DNA from: Anaerolineaceae bacterium
Lineage (GTDB): Bacteria > Chloroflexota > Anaerolineae > Aggregatilineales > Phototrophicaceae
Direction: 5' to 3'
Assembly: GCA_020634135.1 (NCBI GenBank)
Contig: JACKCG010000011.1
Location: forward strand, 1-64,000
DNA: 64,000 nucleotides
Within the stretch, counting starts at the first letter, position 1, and each line of letters begins with the position of its first letter. The translations under genes and the position numbers were made by a program. Shown here piece by piece: positions 19,162-27,290 of the stretch. A model generated the notes under the pieces. It saw only the letters and a list, made by a program, of their open reading frames with translations. It had not been told where the DNA came from and did not search any database.

Positions 19162-19974
19162 CTACAGCTCCGGCTGCCACGTCCAGGTAGCCCCTTTTGG
19201 CGTTACCCGCCCGTAACCAGGGAACGGGAAATGAAAACCGAATACTCGTAAGTTCTGCTCCACCGCCATTTTCATCAGCTTGCGGCGGGCAGCAGGGGCG
19301 ACATCCGGGTACGTGTCAAACGATGCCGACCAGTCCGGGTATTCAGCGTGCAGCGGTTGGTGCAGTGCGTCCCCTACATGCAGCATTGCCCCGGCCACCA
19401 GCAAGGCGATATGACCGGGTGAATGCCCCGGCGTGGGGATCGCCTGAATCCCCGGCACAATCTCCGCTTCACCCTCGACAAACGTGAAAACACGTTCAAT
19501 ATCCGACAGATTCCTTCGCAGCAGCGGGGCGCGTTCCGGTCTGAGATTCAACACTTCCGATGATGTCCAATAATTCCACTCATCGCGCCCGATGTAATAA
19601 CGGGCATTGGGGAAAGCCAACATGCCGTCCGGTGTGGTATTGCCGCCGATATGGTCAACATGCGCGTGGGTGATAATGACGGTGTCAATGTCCGCCGGGT
19701 CAATTCCGGCGGCCTGTAAGTTGGTCATGATCTGCCCACCGCGTTCCGCGCCGTTGCCGGTATCCACGATGACCTTGTGCTGGCCGGTATCCAGGTACAG
19801 CGGGTCGAACCAGGACGGCACCGCATCTCGTGTCAGACCGTTGGCAGCCAATACCGGCTCCAGTTCGGCGTCTGGGACACTGCCGAAAAAGATGCCTGCC
19901 TCGCGGGCGAACTGCCCATCATTCACGGTGACTGCGGCGAAATCGCCAATCTGAAAACGGTGAAATCCGATCAT
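19162..19974 (-). CDS. Metallo-beta-lactamase fold hydrolase
   Basis: A 270-residue MBL-fold enzyme. The metal-binding HAHVDH (about residues 103-108), the downstream His in PTPGHSPGH, the bridging Asp in MLHVGDALH and a final His in VFGFHFPFPG are all present. The overall pattern is that of the quorum-quenching lactonase / AttM-like and related MBL enzymes of similar size. It should hydrolyse a lactone, thioester or phosphoester; the substrate cannot be fixed. It sits downstream of the SppA-like gene. Confidence 0.88.
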   Translation of the reverse strand: MIGFHRFQIGDFAAVTVNDGQFAREAGIFFGSVPDAELEPVLAANGLTRDAVPSWFDPLYLDTGQHKVIVDTGNGAERGGQIMTNLQAAGIDPADIDTVIITHAHVDHIGGNTTPDGMLAFPNARYYIGRDEWNYWTSSEVLNLRPERAPLLRRNLSDIERVFTFVEGEAEIVPGIQAIPTPGHSPGHIALLVAGAMLHVGDALHQPLHAEYPDWSASFDTYPDVAPAARRKLMKMAVEQNLRVFGFHFPFPGYGRVTPKGATWTWQPEL

Positions 19975-20072
19975 TACATTACCTCACATTCATATCACTT
20001 GCTGCCAGAAGCACATCGTGGGGACAGCCGTCTGGCCGTTCACCACCCGTAATAGAGAATCTTCCTTGCCCT

Positions 20073-21773
20073 TCACGTCTGCTCCCACCAGAACGGCAGG
20101 ATAAGCTGCGCCGAACCGTTATAAATCGCCCGCAAATTTTCGTGGAGATAGCGCAGTGCGGCGGCGGGATCGGCTTTTTCGGCCAGTTGGGGTGGCAGCG
20201 GTCTGGCCTTCCCCTGATAAATCGCCAGTGGAGCATCTTCCGGCAGGCGTGCCAGTTCCCGCGCTTTTTTGAGCGCCGCGTCCAACCCGCCCAATTCATC
20301 CACCAGCCCGTGCGTTTTGGCCTGCTGTCCTGTCCATACTCGCCCACCGCCGACAGCATCCACCGCTTCGGTGGTTGTGTGCCGGCTGTGTGCCACGCGC
20401 CCGGTGAACTGGCGGTAGGTGTGTTCGATTCCGGCACGCAGTTTGGCGCGTTGGGCATCGGTGATCGGGCCGGTATCGCCATAAAGATCGGCATTTGCGC
20501 CACGCGCGAACTGTACGCGGTGAACATGCAGGCGATCCCACAGTCCATCGGTGATAATCTTGCCACTGATGACGCCGATTGAGCCGGTAATCGTCCCCTG
20601 TTGGGCGACAATCCAGTGGGCGGGTGTTGCGATATAGTAGCCGCCGGACGCTGCCACACTGTTCATGCAGACCACCAGCGGACGGTTTTTCGCCAGTTCA
20701 TCCAGCGCGGACGCCATTGCCTCGGAGGCTGATGCCGACCCGCCGCCGCTGTCAATAAACAGGATGACCGCCGCCGCGCCCTGGTCTTTCATCAGCGCCC
20801 GTACCTGGTTGACGACGGTAATATCGCCCATACGCTCTCCGCCGATGATGGGTATCGGGATGTCTACCGGTGGGCTGCCACTTTCACCCTGGATAATCAT
20901 CCCACCCACGCGCAGCAGCGCCACATAGCGATCAACGGGTTTGCGCCATTGCCGGAACAGCGTCTTCTGCGCCTGTTTGAAGGTGATGATATGTTCGCTC
21001 CCCAGGCGGCGGTGTAATTCTTCCTCGGAATCGAGGGCGTCCACATACCCGGCGGCAAAAGCATCATCATCCAGGTGTGGCGCGCCGTCAATCATTGCGC
21101 GTACCGCGTCAGGAGTCATGCGGCGGCCTTCTGCGATGCTTCCCACAATGATGTCAAACTGTGAATCGATCAGCCAATTGAGCTGCTCGCGGGATTCAGG
21201 CGACGGTTCGCTGCGAGCGAGGCGATCAAGGGCGGTTTTATAGGGAGAAATCGCCACACTTTCGGCCTGCACGCCGATTGCGGCCAGCGCGTCTTTCAGA
21301 AAGACCGCCTGATTCAGCAAGCCGACAGTGTTGAGCGTGCCGCCGGGCTGCAAGATGATTTCATCGGCGGCGCTGGCGATGAAATAGGCCGCATTGTCGT
21401 AGTCCTGGGCAAAGCAGATGACCCGTTTGCCGGACTTCCGCAGCTTGAGCAGGCTGCCGCGCAGGGTTTCCAGGTCGGCCAGCGGCATGTTGAAGCCGCG
21501 CAAATGCAGGATGACCCCTTTGGGGCGCGGGTCACGCCCCAACTGCTCGAAAAAACGATCCAATTCCAACAGGCTGAGCGTCGCCGCGCCTAAGACGCGC
21601 CGCTGCCACCAGGGGCGGGCTTCCGGCAGCGGGGGCAAGGATGCCGGCAGAGTCAGCGACACATACTCAATTTTACGCCGCCGCCGCCGCAGATTGCCCA
21701 GGGCGAACGCGCCGCGCCGCAGCCAGCGCAGCGGACTGATGGCGCGAACGATGGAACGGATTGTTTGCTTCAT
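20073..21773 (-). CDS. SppA-like signal peptide peptidase, double-domain form
   Basis: A 566-residue ClpP/crotonase-fold serine protease with two tandem SppA domains. The predicted general base Lys179 (ISPYKTALD) is in the first half and the nucleophile Ser376 (NSVAASGGYYIA) in the second, 197 residues apart, close to the spacing in E. coli SppA. A short basic N-terminus precedes a weak hydrophobic part; there is no clear transmembrane helix, unlike E. coli SppA. It would degrade leftover signal peptides or membrane-protein fragments. Its ATG overlaps the stop of the glycosyltransferase by four bases (ATGA), so the two are translationally coupled. Confidence 0.9.
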   Translation of the reverse strand: MKQTIRSIVRAISPLRWLRRGAFALGNLRRRRRKIEYVSLTLPASLPPLPEARPWWQRRVLGAATLSLLELDRFFEQLGRDPRPKGVILHLRGFNMPLADLETLRGSLLKLRKSGKRVICFAQDYDNAAYFIASAADEIILQPGGTLNTVGLLNQAVFLKDALAAIGVQAESVAISPYKTALDRLARSEPSPESREQLNWLIDSQFDIIVGSIAEGRRMTPDAVRAMIDGAPHLDDDAFAAGYVDALDSEEELHRRLGSEHIITFKQAQKTLFRQWRKPVDRYVALLRVGGMIIQGESGSPPVDIPIPIIGGERMGDITVVNQVRALMKDQGAAAVILFIDSGGGSASASEAMASALDELAKNRPLVVCMNSVAASGGYYIATPAHWIVAQQGTITGSIGVISGKIITDGLWDRLHVHRVQFARGANADLYGDTGPITDAQRAKLRAGIEHTYRQFTGRVAHSRHTTTEAVDAVGGGRVWTGQQAKTHGLVDELGGLDAALKKARELARLPEDAPLAIYQGKARPLPPQLAEKADPAAALRYLHENLRAIYNGSAQLILPFWWEQT

Positions 21774-22948
21774 GGTGTGTGATGCCTTTGCATATCCTGA
21801 TAAACGGCTTCAAGCGCCGCCGCGATCTGCGCCCAGGTAAAGCGTTCGTTGACGAGCCTGCGGGCAGCGATCCCCATCTCCTGCCGCCGTGCCGCCTCTA
21901 ATAATACCAGACGCAGCGCCCCGGCCAACGAGTCCACATCCGGTTCGACTTCCATCCCCGCGCCGGACCGGGCGACTTCCGGCAGGTAACACTCCGGCGA
22001 TACGATGGCGGGCAGCCCCGCCGCCAGCGCCTCCAGCACGACCATCGGCAGCCCTTCACCAACAGCAGGGAGCGCGAAAACATCCGCCGCCGCGAAAGCT
22101 GCCAGTCGCTCTTCTCCGCCCAGGTAGCCGGTCAGAATGACTCGTTCATCTATAATTGGCTCGATCAGAGCGCGTCCGCCTTCATCCGGCCCGGCGATCA
22201 CCAACCGCGCCTCTGGGATGTTCACCTGCCGGAAGGCTTCAGCCAGCAGGTGCGCCCCCTTGCGGGGATGCAGCCGCGCCATGAACAGGCAGACCGGCCC
22301 ATTCCCCAGGCCATAACGTGCGCGGAATATCTCACGCCCCGGCAGGTTCTCGTATTCTGCCGGATTGACGCCGTTGGGAATCGCACTGAACGTTGCCGGG
22401 ATACGTCGCCGCCCGAAAGCCGGCCACAGCGTTTTTACCGCCTCGACCTCCGCCACTGTCAGACCGATGACATGGTCGAAGCGCAGCGCTACCGCCGAAC
22501 TCAACAGGCGATCCCAGGCAGCTTTCATCCGGCTGCGCCCTGTCGTAAGGGACAGCGTACCGTGTGGCGAAAGCACCAGCGGGATTCCCAGGCGGGCGGC
22601 AACCGGTGTGACCAGCAGGTTTTCCACCGTGCGGAATTCGTGGCAATGGACCACATCTATTCCGTCCAGCAGATTCCGGGCGACCTTATGCATCCTGCTG
22701 GGCGTGGAGAGGTTCAGCTTCCCCCGCAGCCAAGGGGAGAGATTCGGCACGCGCACGACTCGCACGCCGTTGAGCATTTCATCGTGCGGGCCGGTGTGGC
22801 GGCGGGATTGGTCGAGTGCATCAGTGGTCAGTACGGTGACGGTGTGACCGCGCTCCGCCAACGCCTGAGTCATGCCTTCCACCGAGCGCACCACGCCACC
22901 GAAAGCATACGCCGGGGTATAGTAGGGGGTTAAATGGAGAATGTTCAT
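21770..22948 (-). CDS. Family 4 glycosyltransferase
   Basis: A 392-residue GT-B enzyme starting MNILHLTPYYTPAYAFGGV. It has the acceptor-side GGVVRSVEGM loop, FMARLHPRKG and the donor-binding LPAVGEGLPMVVLEALAAG with the conserved E-x7-E spacing of GT4. It transfers a nucleotide-activated sugar, probably to an exopolysaccharide or glycolipid, at the cytoplasmic membrane. The ATG at 22948 is preferred over an in-frame TTG at 22957. It heads a minus-strand run reaching to 16037. Confidence 0.9.
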   Translation of the reverse strand: MNILHLTPYYTPAYAFGGVVRSVEGMTQALAERGHTVTVLTTDALDQSRRHTGPHDEMLNGVRVVRVPNLSPWLRGKLNLSTPSRMHKVARNLLDGIDVVHCHEFRTVENLLVTPVAARLGIPLVLSPHGTLSLTTGRSRMKAAWDRLLSSAVALRFDHVIGLTVAEVEAVKTLWPAFGRRRIPATFSAIPNGVNPAEYENLPGREIFRARYGLGNGPVCLFMARLHPRKGAHLLAEAFRQVNIPEARLVIAGPDEGGRALIEPIIDERVILTGYLGGEERLAAFAAADVFALPAVGEGLPMVVLEALAAGLPAIVSPECYLPEVARSGAGMEVEPDVDSLAGALRLVLLEAARRQEMGIAARRLVNERFTWAQIAAALEAVYQDMQRHHTP

Positions 22949-22986
22949 GAGCGCCAATGTGGATTATGCATAATATCCGCTTGTTC

Positions 22987-23000
22987 GTTACAATAGTAAT
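22987..23000 (+). promoter_or_regulatory. GTTAC-N4-GTAAT inverted repeat upstream of cdsA
   Basis: GTTACAATAGTAAT matches the repeat at 14175-14188 in 12 of 14 positions. It lies in the divergent region between the glycosyltransferase and cdsA. It may be a -10 region (TACAAT) or a shared operator. Confidence 0.4.
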
Positions 23001-23051
23001 TGAATAGACCTGTGCCGGTAGAAACCGGGAATGCTCATTTGATAAAATATT

Positions 23052-23909
23052 ATGTCTACTTTATCTGGTCAAGAAAAATCCCAATCCGATATGGCGAATT
23101 TTAACCAGCGCGTGACAACCGCGCTAATTGGACTGCCGATTGCGCTGCTGGCAGCCTACCTGGGTGGCTGGCCGATGACGATCCTCATCGGGCTGATCGC
23201 AGCGATTGGCACACTGGAATTCTGTGTCCTGGCGCACGGACAGGATATTCAGGGCAGTGCCATTGTGGCCGTGCCCACGACGCTGGCGGTGGTGCTGGCA
23301 TTCCACCTGGGTATCCCGGCGATATGGGTCCTGGCGCTGGCATTGGCGGTTAGTATTACGTTCCTGCTCGAAATGCTCCGGCATCCCCGGCAAATCCGCC
23401 GCAGCCTCCTGCAAACGGGCATGACGCTGGCGGGGGTGTTATATATTGGCTTCCCCAGTGCCTTCCTCATCGCCATTCGGGGGCTGCCGGACGGCCTGAC
23501 ATGGCTGATGGTCGTGCTGGCGCTCACCTGGGGAACGGATACCTTTGCCTATTTTGGCGGGAGACGCTTTGGCAAGACGCCGCTGGCTCCGGTACTTTCT
23601 CCCAAAAAGACAGTCGAGGGGGCGATTATCGGGATGATTGGCGGGGCAGTGAGCGCATTCATCTTTCTGGCGGTGGGGGGCAAAGTATCACTCCTGGCAC
23701 TGGTGATGATCTGCATCGCGCCCCCGGTGGCGGTGCTGGGTGACCTGTTTGAGTCGGCTATAAAGCGCTTCTTCCACATTAAAGACTCGCATCTTGCCGG
23801 GCTGGATATTTTCCCCGGTCATGGCGGCGTGCTGGATCGTATAGACGCCCTGGTGGTTGTCACGACATTATGCTATCTTTTCCTCTCGCTGATTGGTGTC
23901 GCGCTGTAA
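23052..23909 (+). CDS. cdsA: Phosphatidate cytidylyltransferase
   Basis: A 285-residue polytopic membrane protein with about eight hydrophobic segments and the CdsA signature: GTDTFAYFGGRRFGKTPL, then SPKKTVEGAIIG and GDLFESAIKRFFHIKDS, then FPGHGGVLDRID. It makes CDP-diacylglycerol from CTP and phosphatidic acid, the branch point of phospholipid synthesis. The start could also be the ATG at 23091; neither has a clear ribosome-binding sequence. It is followed 25 bp later by a transporter gene. Confidence 0.93.
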   Translation: MSTLSGQEKSQSDMANFNQRVTTALIGLPIALLAAYLGGWPMTILIGLIAAIGTLEFCVLAHGQDIQGSAIVAVPTTLAVVLAFHLGIPAIWVLALALAVSITFLLEMLRHPRQIRRSLLQTGMTLAGVLYIGFPSAFLIAIRGLPDGLTWLMVVLALTWGTDTFAYFGGRRFGKTPLAPVLSPKKTVEGAIIGMIGGAVSAFIFLAVGGKVSLLALVMICIAPPVAVLGDLFESAIKRFFHIKDSHLAGLDIFPGHGGVLDRIDALVVVTTLCYLFLSLIGVAL

Positions 23910-23934
23910 AGCCACGTGGACGAATGTGACGGTC

Positions 23935-24645
23935 ATGGAACGACGACAATACAAGTATTTTGACATGGTGATGGCACTGTTCGTCACCGTGCTGCTGTTG
24001 AGCAATCTCTTGAGCAGCGCCAAGATTATTGACCTGGGCGCTGCGCTTGGCCCGATTGCTCTCATCTTTGATGCCGGGACGCTGGTATTCCCAATCTCTT
24101 ATATTTTCGGGGACATCCTGACGGAAGTTTACGGCTACCGGCGGGCGCGGCGGGTGATCTGGATGGGCTTCGCCGCTACCGCGCTGATGGGTTTCTTCGT
24201 ATGGCTGGCGGGTGTACTACCGGGTGAGGCCGAGTGGCAGGGATACGCCGGACAAAGCGCCTATGACGCCATTCTGGGCGGGGTAAGCGGGCTGGTGGTT
24301 GCCAGCCTGGCTGCGTACTGGGTGGGTGAGTTCAGCAACAGCTATGTGATGGCGAAGATGAAGATTGCCACCAAAGGGCGCTGGGTGTGGGGACGGACAA
24401 TTGGCAGCACGCTCGTCGGGCAGGCGGTAGATACCCTGTCGTTCTTCCTGATTGCGACGGCCTTAGGTGTGTTCCCCCCGGAAATCCTCATCAGCCTGAT
24501 CGTGACCAATTACATCCTCAAGGTGGGGATTGAAGTGGTATTCACACCGCTGACCCTGCAAATCATCAAGGCGCTCAAACACGCCGAGCAGGAAGACTAT
24601 TACGACTACGACACGCGCTTCAACCCCTTCCGCCTGGAAATGTGA
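23935..24645 (+). CDS. VUT family queuosine precursor transporter (YhhQ-like)
   Basis: A 236-residue integral membrane protein with six hydrophobic segments. VUT/YhhQ features are LFVTVLLLSNLLSSAKI near the start, FPISYIFGDILTEVYGYRRAR, and GQAVDTLSFFLIA. These proteins import the queuosine precursors preQ0/preQ1. An in-frame TTG at 23893 would overlap cdsA; the ATG at 23935 gives the usual family N-terminus. Its TGA overlaps a possible GTG start of the next gene. Confidence 0.88.
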   Translation: MERRQYKYFDMVMALFVTVLLLSNLLSSAKIIDLGAALGPIALIFDAGTLVFPISYIFGDILTEVYGYRRARRVIWMGFAATALMGFFVWLAGVLPGEAEWQGYAGQSAYDAILGGVSGLVVASLAAYWVGEFSNSYVMAKMKIATKGRWVWGRTIGSTLVGQAVDTLSFFLIATALGVFPPEILISLIVTNYILKVGIEVVFTPLTLQIIKALKHAEQEDYYDYDTRFNPFRLEM

Positions 24646-25964
24646 GGCTCTCATCACCCATTATGCTGATCGAATCGGTAGACCAAACGTATACGCCTGT
24701 TCAACGCGAACAGGTTTACCGGCGTAATTTCTTATTTTTCCTGATGGATGGCACCCTGTTTATGGTGGCGATCAACCTGATCGGCACAACAACGGTGATT
24801 CCCGACTTTATCCGCCACCTGACGAATTCAGAAATCCTGATCGGGCTTTCCAGCAGCCTGTTTGATATTGGCTGGCTGCTGCCGCAGTTATTTGTAGCGC
24901 GGTACGTGGTGCGGGCGGCCCGCAAGAAGTGGTGGTTTGTCGGGCCGAATATCCCTGTGCGGTTTGTAATTCTGCTGTTTGCTATCCTGATTGTCGTCCT
25001 GGGGAAGGAACGTACCGGGTTGATCCTGGCGGCGTTCCTCATCTGCTACGGTATTGCTGCGGTAGGGGATGGCCTGGTGGGCGTCCCCTGGGCTGACCTG
25101 ACCGGGAGCAGCCTGGACAACCGCTGGCGGGCGCGGTTCTTCGGCATTATGTCCGCTCTCACCGGCCTGATAATGCTGGGCCTTTCCCCGCTCATTGGGC
25201 AGATTCTGAGCGACGCCGGGCCGGAATTCCCGAACAATTACGCGCTGCTTTTTGGCGCTGCCGGGGTGCTGTTCGCGCTGTCTATCCTGCCTACGCTCTT
25301 CATCCATGAACTGCCGGGCGGGAAAGCGGTGAAGGAAGTCCCGACACTGCGTGAGTTCCTGCCTGACCTGGGGCGGGTGCTGCGGCACGATTCGTCATTC
25401 CGGGCAATGGTGATCGTGCGGATGTTCTCCAATCTGTTTATCATGGCCGGGCCATTTTACATTGGTTTTGCCACGACCCAACTCGGATTAGCCAGCGCGA
25501 CGGCGGTGCCGGTCTTCCTGGCGATGCAGACTACCGGCAGTGTGACCGGGGCGCTGCTGTATTCGTGGCTGGGTGCACGCCATAACCTGCTGTATATCCG
25601 GCTGGCACTGGGAGCGGGGGCGCTCCTGCCTGTCAGCGCCCTGCTGGCGAGCGTCGTTGGGCCAGTCCCACTGTATGCTGGTTTCTTCATCGCCGGGCTG
25701 GTGGTGAGCAATCTGTTTATGAGCTATCTTAACTGGGTTGTGGGGTATGCCACACCGGACAAACGCCCGATCTACGCCGGGTTGTTTAACACGGTTGCGG
25801 CTGTCACCTCGCTGATTGCGCCGCTGCTGGCCGGGACAATTGCCCAGTCGTTGGGATACGAGGCGCTCTTTGTGGTGGCATTGCTGATGGCGCTCAGTGC
25901 GCTGTTTGTAACGGTGCGCTACGTGCGTGACCCGCAGCCTGCTGCCGGTGTGGAGACTCTGTAA
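24642..25964 (+). CDS. MFS family transporter
   Basis: A roughly 440-residue membrane protein with about 12 hydrophobic segments. The first half has the arrangement RNFLFFLMDGTLFMVAINL and GLSSSLFDIGWLLPQLFVAR; the cytoplasmic loop after segment 6 is charged (LPGGKAVKEVPTLREF). It is a secondary transporter of unknown substrate. A GTG at 24642 overlaps the upstream stop (GTGA), which would allow coupled translation; the ATG at 24663 is the alternative, without a well-spaced ribosome-binding sequence. Confidence 0.82.
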   Translation: MRLSSPIMLIESVDQTYTPVQREQVYRRNFLFFLMDGTLFMVAINLIGTTTVIPDFIRHLTNSEILIGLSSSLFDIGWLLPQLFVARYVVRAARKKWWFVGPNIPVRFVILLFAILIVVLGKERTGLILAAFLICYGIAAVGDGLVGVPWADLTGSSLDNRWRARFFGIMSALTGLIMLGLSPLIGQILSDAGPEFPNNYALLFGAAGVLFALSILPTLFIHELPGGKAVKEVPTLREFLPDLGRVLRHDSSFRAMVIVRMFSNLFIMAGPFYIGFATTQLGLASATAVPVFLAMQTTGSVTGALLYSWLGARHNLLYIRLALGAGALLPVSALLASVVGPVPLYAGFFIAGLVVSNLFMSYLNWVVGYATPDKRPIYAGLFNTVAAVTSLIAPLLAGTIAQSLGYEALFVVALLMALSALFVTVRYVRDPQPAAGVETL

Positions 25965-25973
25965 GTCGTATTG

Positions 25974-26020
25974 GCGGTTATCACGGCACATGACACCTAT
26001 TCGGCACATGGGATAACCGC
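25974..26020. terminator. Inverted repeat with a direct repeat in its loop
   Basis: GCGGTTATC (25974-25982) pairs with GATAACCGC (26012-26020). The 29-base loop holds two copies of CGGCACATG. The structure spans the stop of the minus-strand TolB-like gene and follows the MFS gene, so it probably ends transcription from both sides. Confidence 0.5.
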
Positions 26021-27145
26021 TGAAAGATTGATCGGATTCGTGCCATCGGCATCAACCACCCAGATAGTGTGGGTAGATTCATGACGGACACGAAAAGCGA
26101 CCTTCTGTCCATCCGGCGACCAGGCTACTAAACCTACTGATCCCACAATTTCCGATGTCAGATTATGTAGATTTCCGCCGTCAGTATCCATCCGCCAGAT
26201 GTTATTCCGTCCGTCTAGGTTAGATTGGAAAATAATCATGCTGCCATCCGGCGACCATGTGGGCCAGAAGTAATCCCCATCATAATGTTCGGTCAGGTTA
26301 ACGACCTCGAAAGTATCGCTATCTATCAGCCATAAATCTTCCATACTACCGCCCAATGTGGTTGCATGGATGACCAAGATGAATTGATTGACCGGCGACC
26401 AATGTGCCCTGATGTTGAATTTTGTATCATTCAGTATGGCTATACCCGATCCATCCACATTCGCGATAAGCACATCGTCATTATCATAAGTCGTCAAAGC
26501 AATCTGTTGACCATCAGGCGACCAACTCGGCCATTTATACGCTTCGTCACTGGCCGCTGTGATGTTTATTCGCTCAAAAGTCTCCATATTGACCACCCAG
26601 ACACCACCTTGTAAGGACGGAATCGCAAGATACTTTCCATCTGGCGACCAAGCTGGGCTTGCCGCAGGGCCCACATCGCCTTCACTCAGGTTCAAAAGGT
26701 CCGTTCCATCAGGACGTACCACCCAGATATTCGCAATACCGAAAGGTCCCGACAAGAAAACGAACCAGTTCCCATCCGGTGACCAAAGCAGGTTGTATTC
26801 ACTTATTTCGCTTGTATTCGTAATGTTTTGGAGATTTGTGCCATCGGCATCCATGATCCATATATCCGGGTTACCCGATCTCCCGGAAACAAAGGCAATG
26901 CGTTGACCATCTGGTGACCAGGCCGGATTGGTATCCAGCAAACAGGCTATTTCAGGTTCAAGCGTGGGCGGCAGGGGAGTGGGCGACATTTCCTGTGCCA
27001 CTGCCATTGTTGGCGCAAGCAGTAGCCCGCCCAATATCAACATTGGCAATAGCACCAACAGGAGCAGAGGATGATGGAGGTGGAAAGCACCTTTCTGATC
27101 GCTGATGCTGAACAAATCAAGTGAGGCTATATAACGGGTTATCAC
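25997..27145 (-). CDS. Secreted TolB-like beta-propeller protein
   Basis: A 382-residue product with a hydrophobic N-terminal segment (about residues 25-50, ending in AVAQ) and a short Pro/Thr spacer. Seven propeller blades follow, each marked by a WSPDG-type motif (one is degenerate, HWSPVN). Calcium-loop motifs such as IWIMDADGTN and IWVVDADGTN repeat between blades, as in TolB and DUF5050-like proteins. It should be anchored outside the cell and bind rather than catalyse. The long cytoplasmic N-terminus is odd; an internal start is possible. Confidence 0.75.
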   Translation of the reverse strand: MITRYIASLDLFSISDQKGAFHLHHPLLLLVLLPMLILGGLLLAPTMAVAQEMSPTPLPPTLEPEIACLLDTNPAWSPDGQRIAFVSGRSGNPDIWIMDADGTNLQNITNTSEISEYNLLWSPDGNWFVFLSGPFGIANIWVVRPDGTDLLNLSEGDVGPAASPAWSPDGKYLAIPSLQGGVWVVNMETFERINITAASDEAYKWPSWSPDGQQIALTTYDNDDVLIANVDGSGIAILNDTKFNIRAHWSPVNQFILVIHATTLGGSMEDLWLIDSDTFEVVNLTEHYDGDYFWPTWSPDGSMIIFQSNLDGRNNIWRMDTDGGNLHNLTSEIVGSVGLVAWSPDGQKVAFRVRHESTHTIWVVDADGTNPINLSAVIPCAE

Positions 27146-27207
27146 CGGACGTTATCCTGTAAACAAGTGACCAAATAGTGTTAGGAGTTACGCAGCGGAC
27201 AGAAAAT

Positions 27208-27230
27208 AAGGGCGCAGTCGCTGCACCCTT
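27208..27230 (-). terminator. Hairpin downstream of the cyclase operon
   Basis: AAGGGCGCAG and CTGCACCCTT form a 10-bp stem with one mismatch and a 3-base loop. On the minus strand it is followed by ATTTTCTG. It lies 60 bp after the end of the cyclase genes. Confidence 0.6.
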
Positions 27231-27258
27231 ACCGTTCACTTTGCACTTATAGCTTCTG

Positions 27259-27275
27259 ACTCAAGACTCAACACT
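27259..27275. repeat. Short heptamer tract (ACTCAAG type)
   Basis: ACTCAAG, ACTCAAC and a partial third copy stand in tandem directly after the cyclase operon. Similar tracts are at 44134-44157 and 62851-62875. Confidence 0.45.
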
Positions 27276-27290
27276 TTTTTGCCCGTACTA

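Noticed and set aside
23909..23935. preQ1 riboswitch before the YhhQ-type transporter
   Set aside because: Only 25 bp separate it from cdsA, with no room for the fold.
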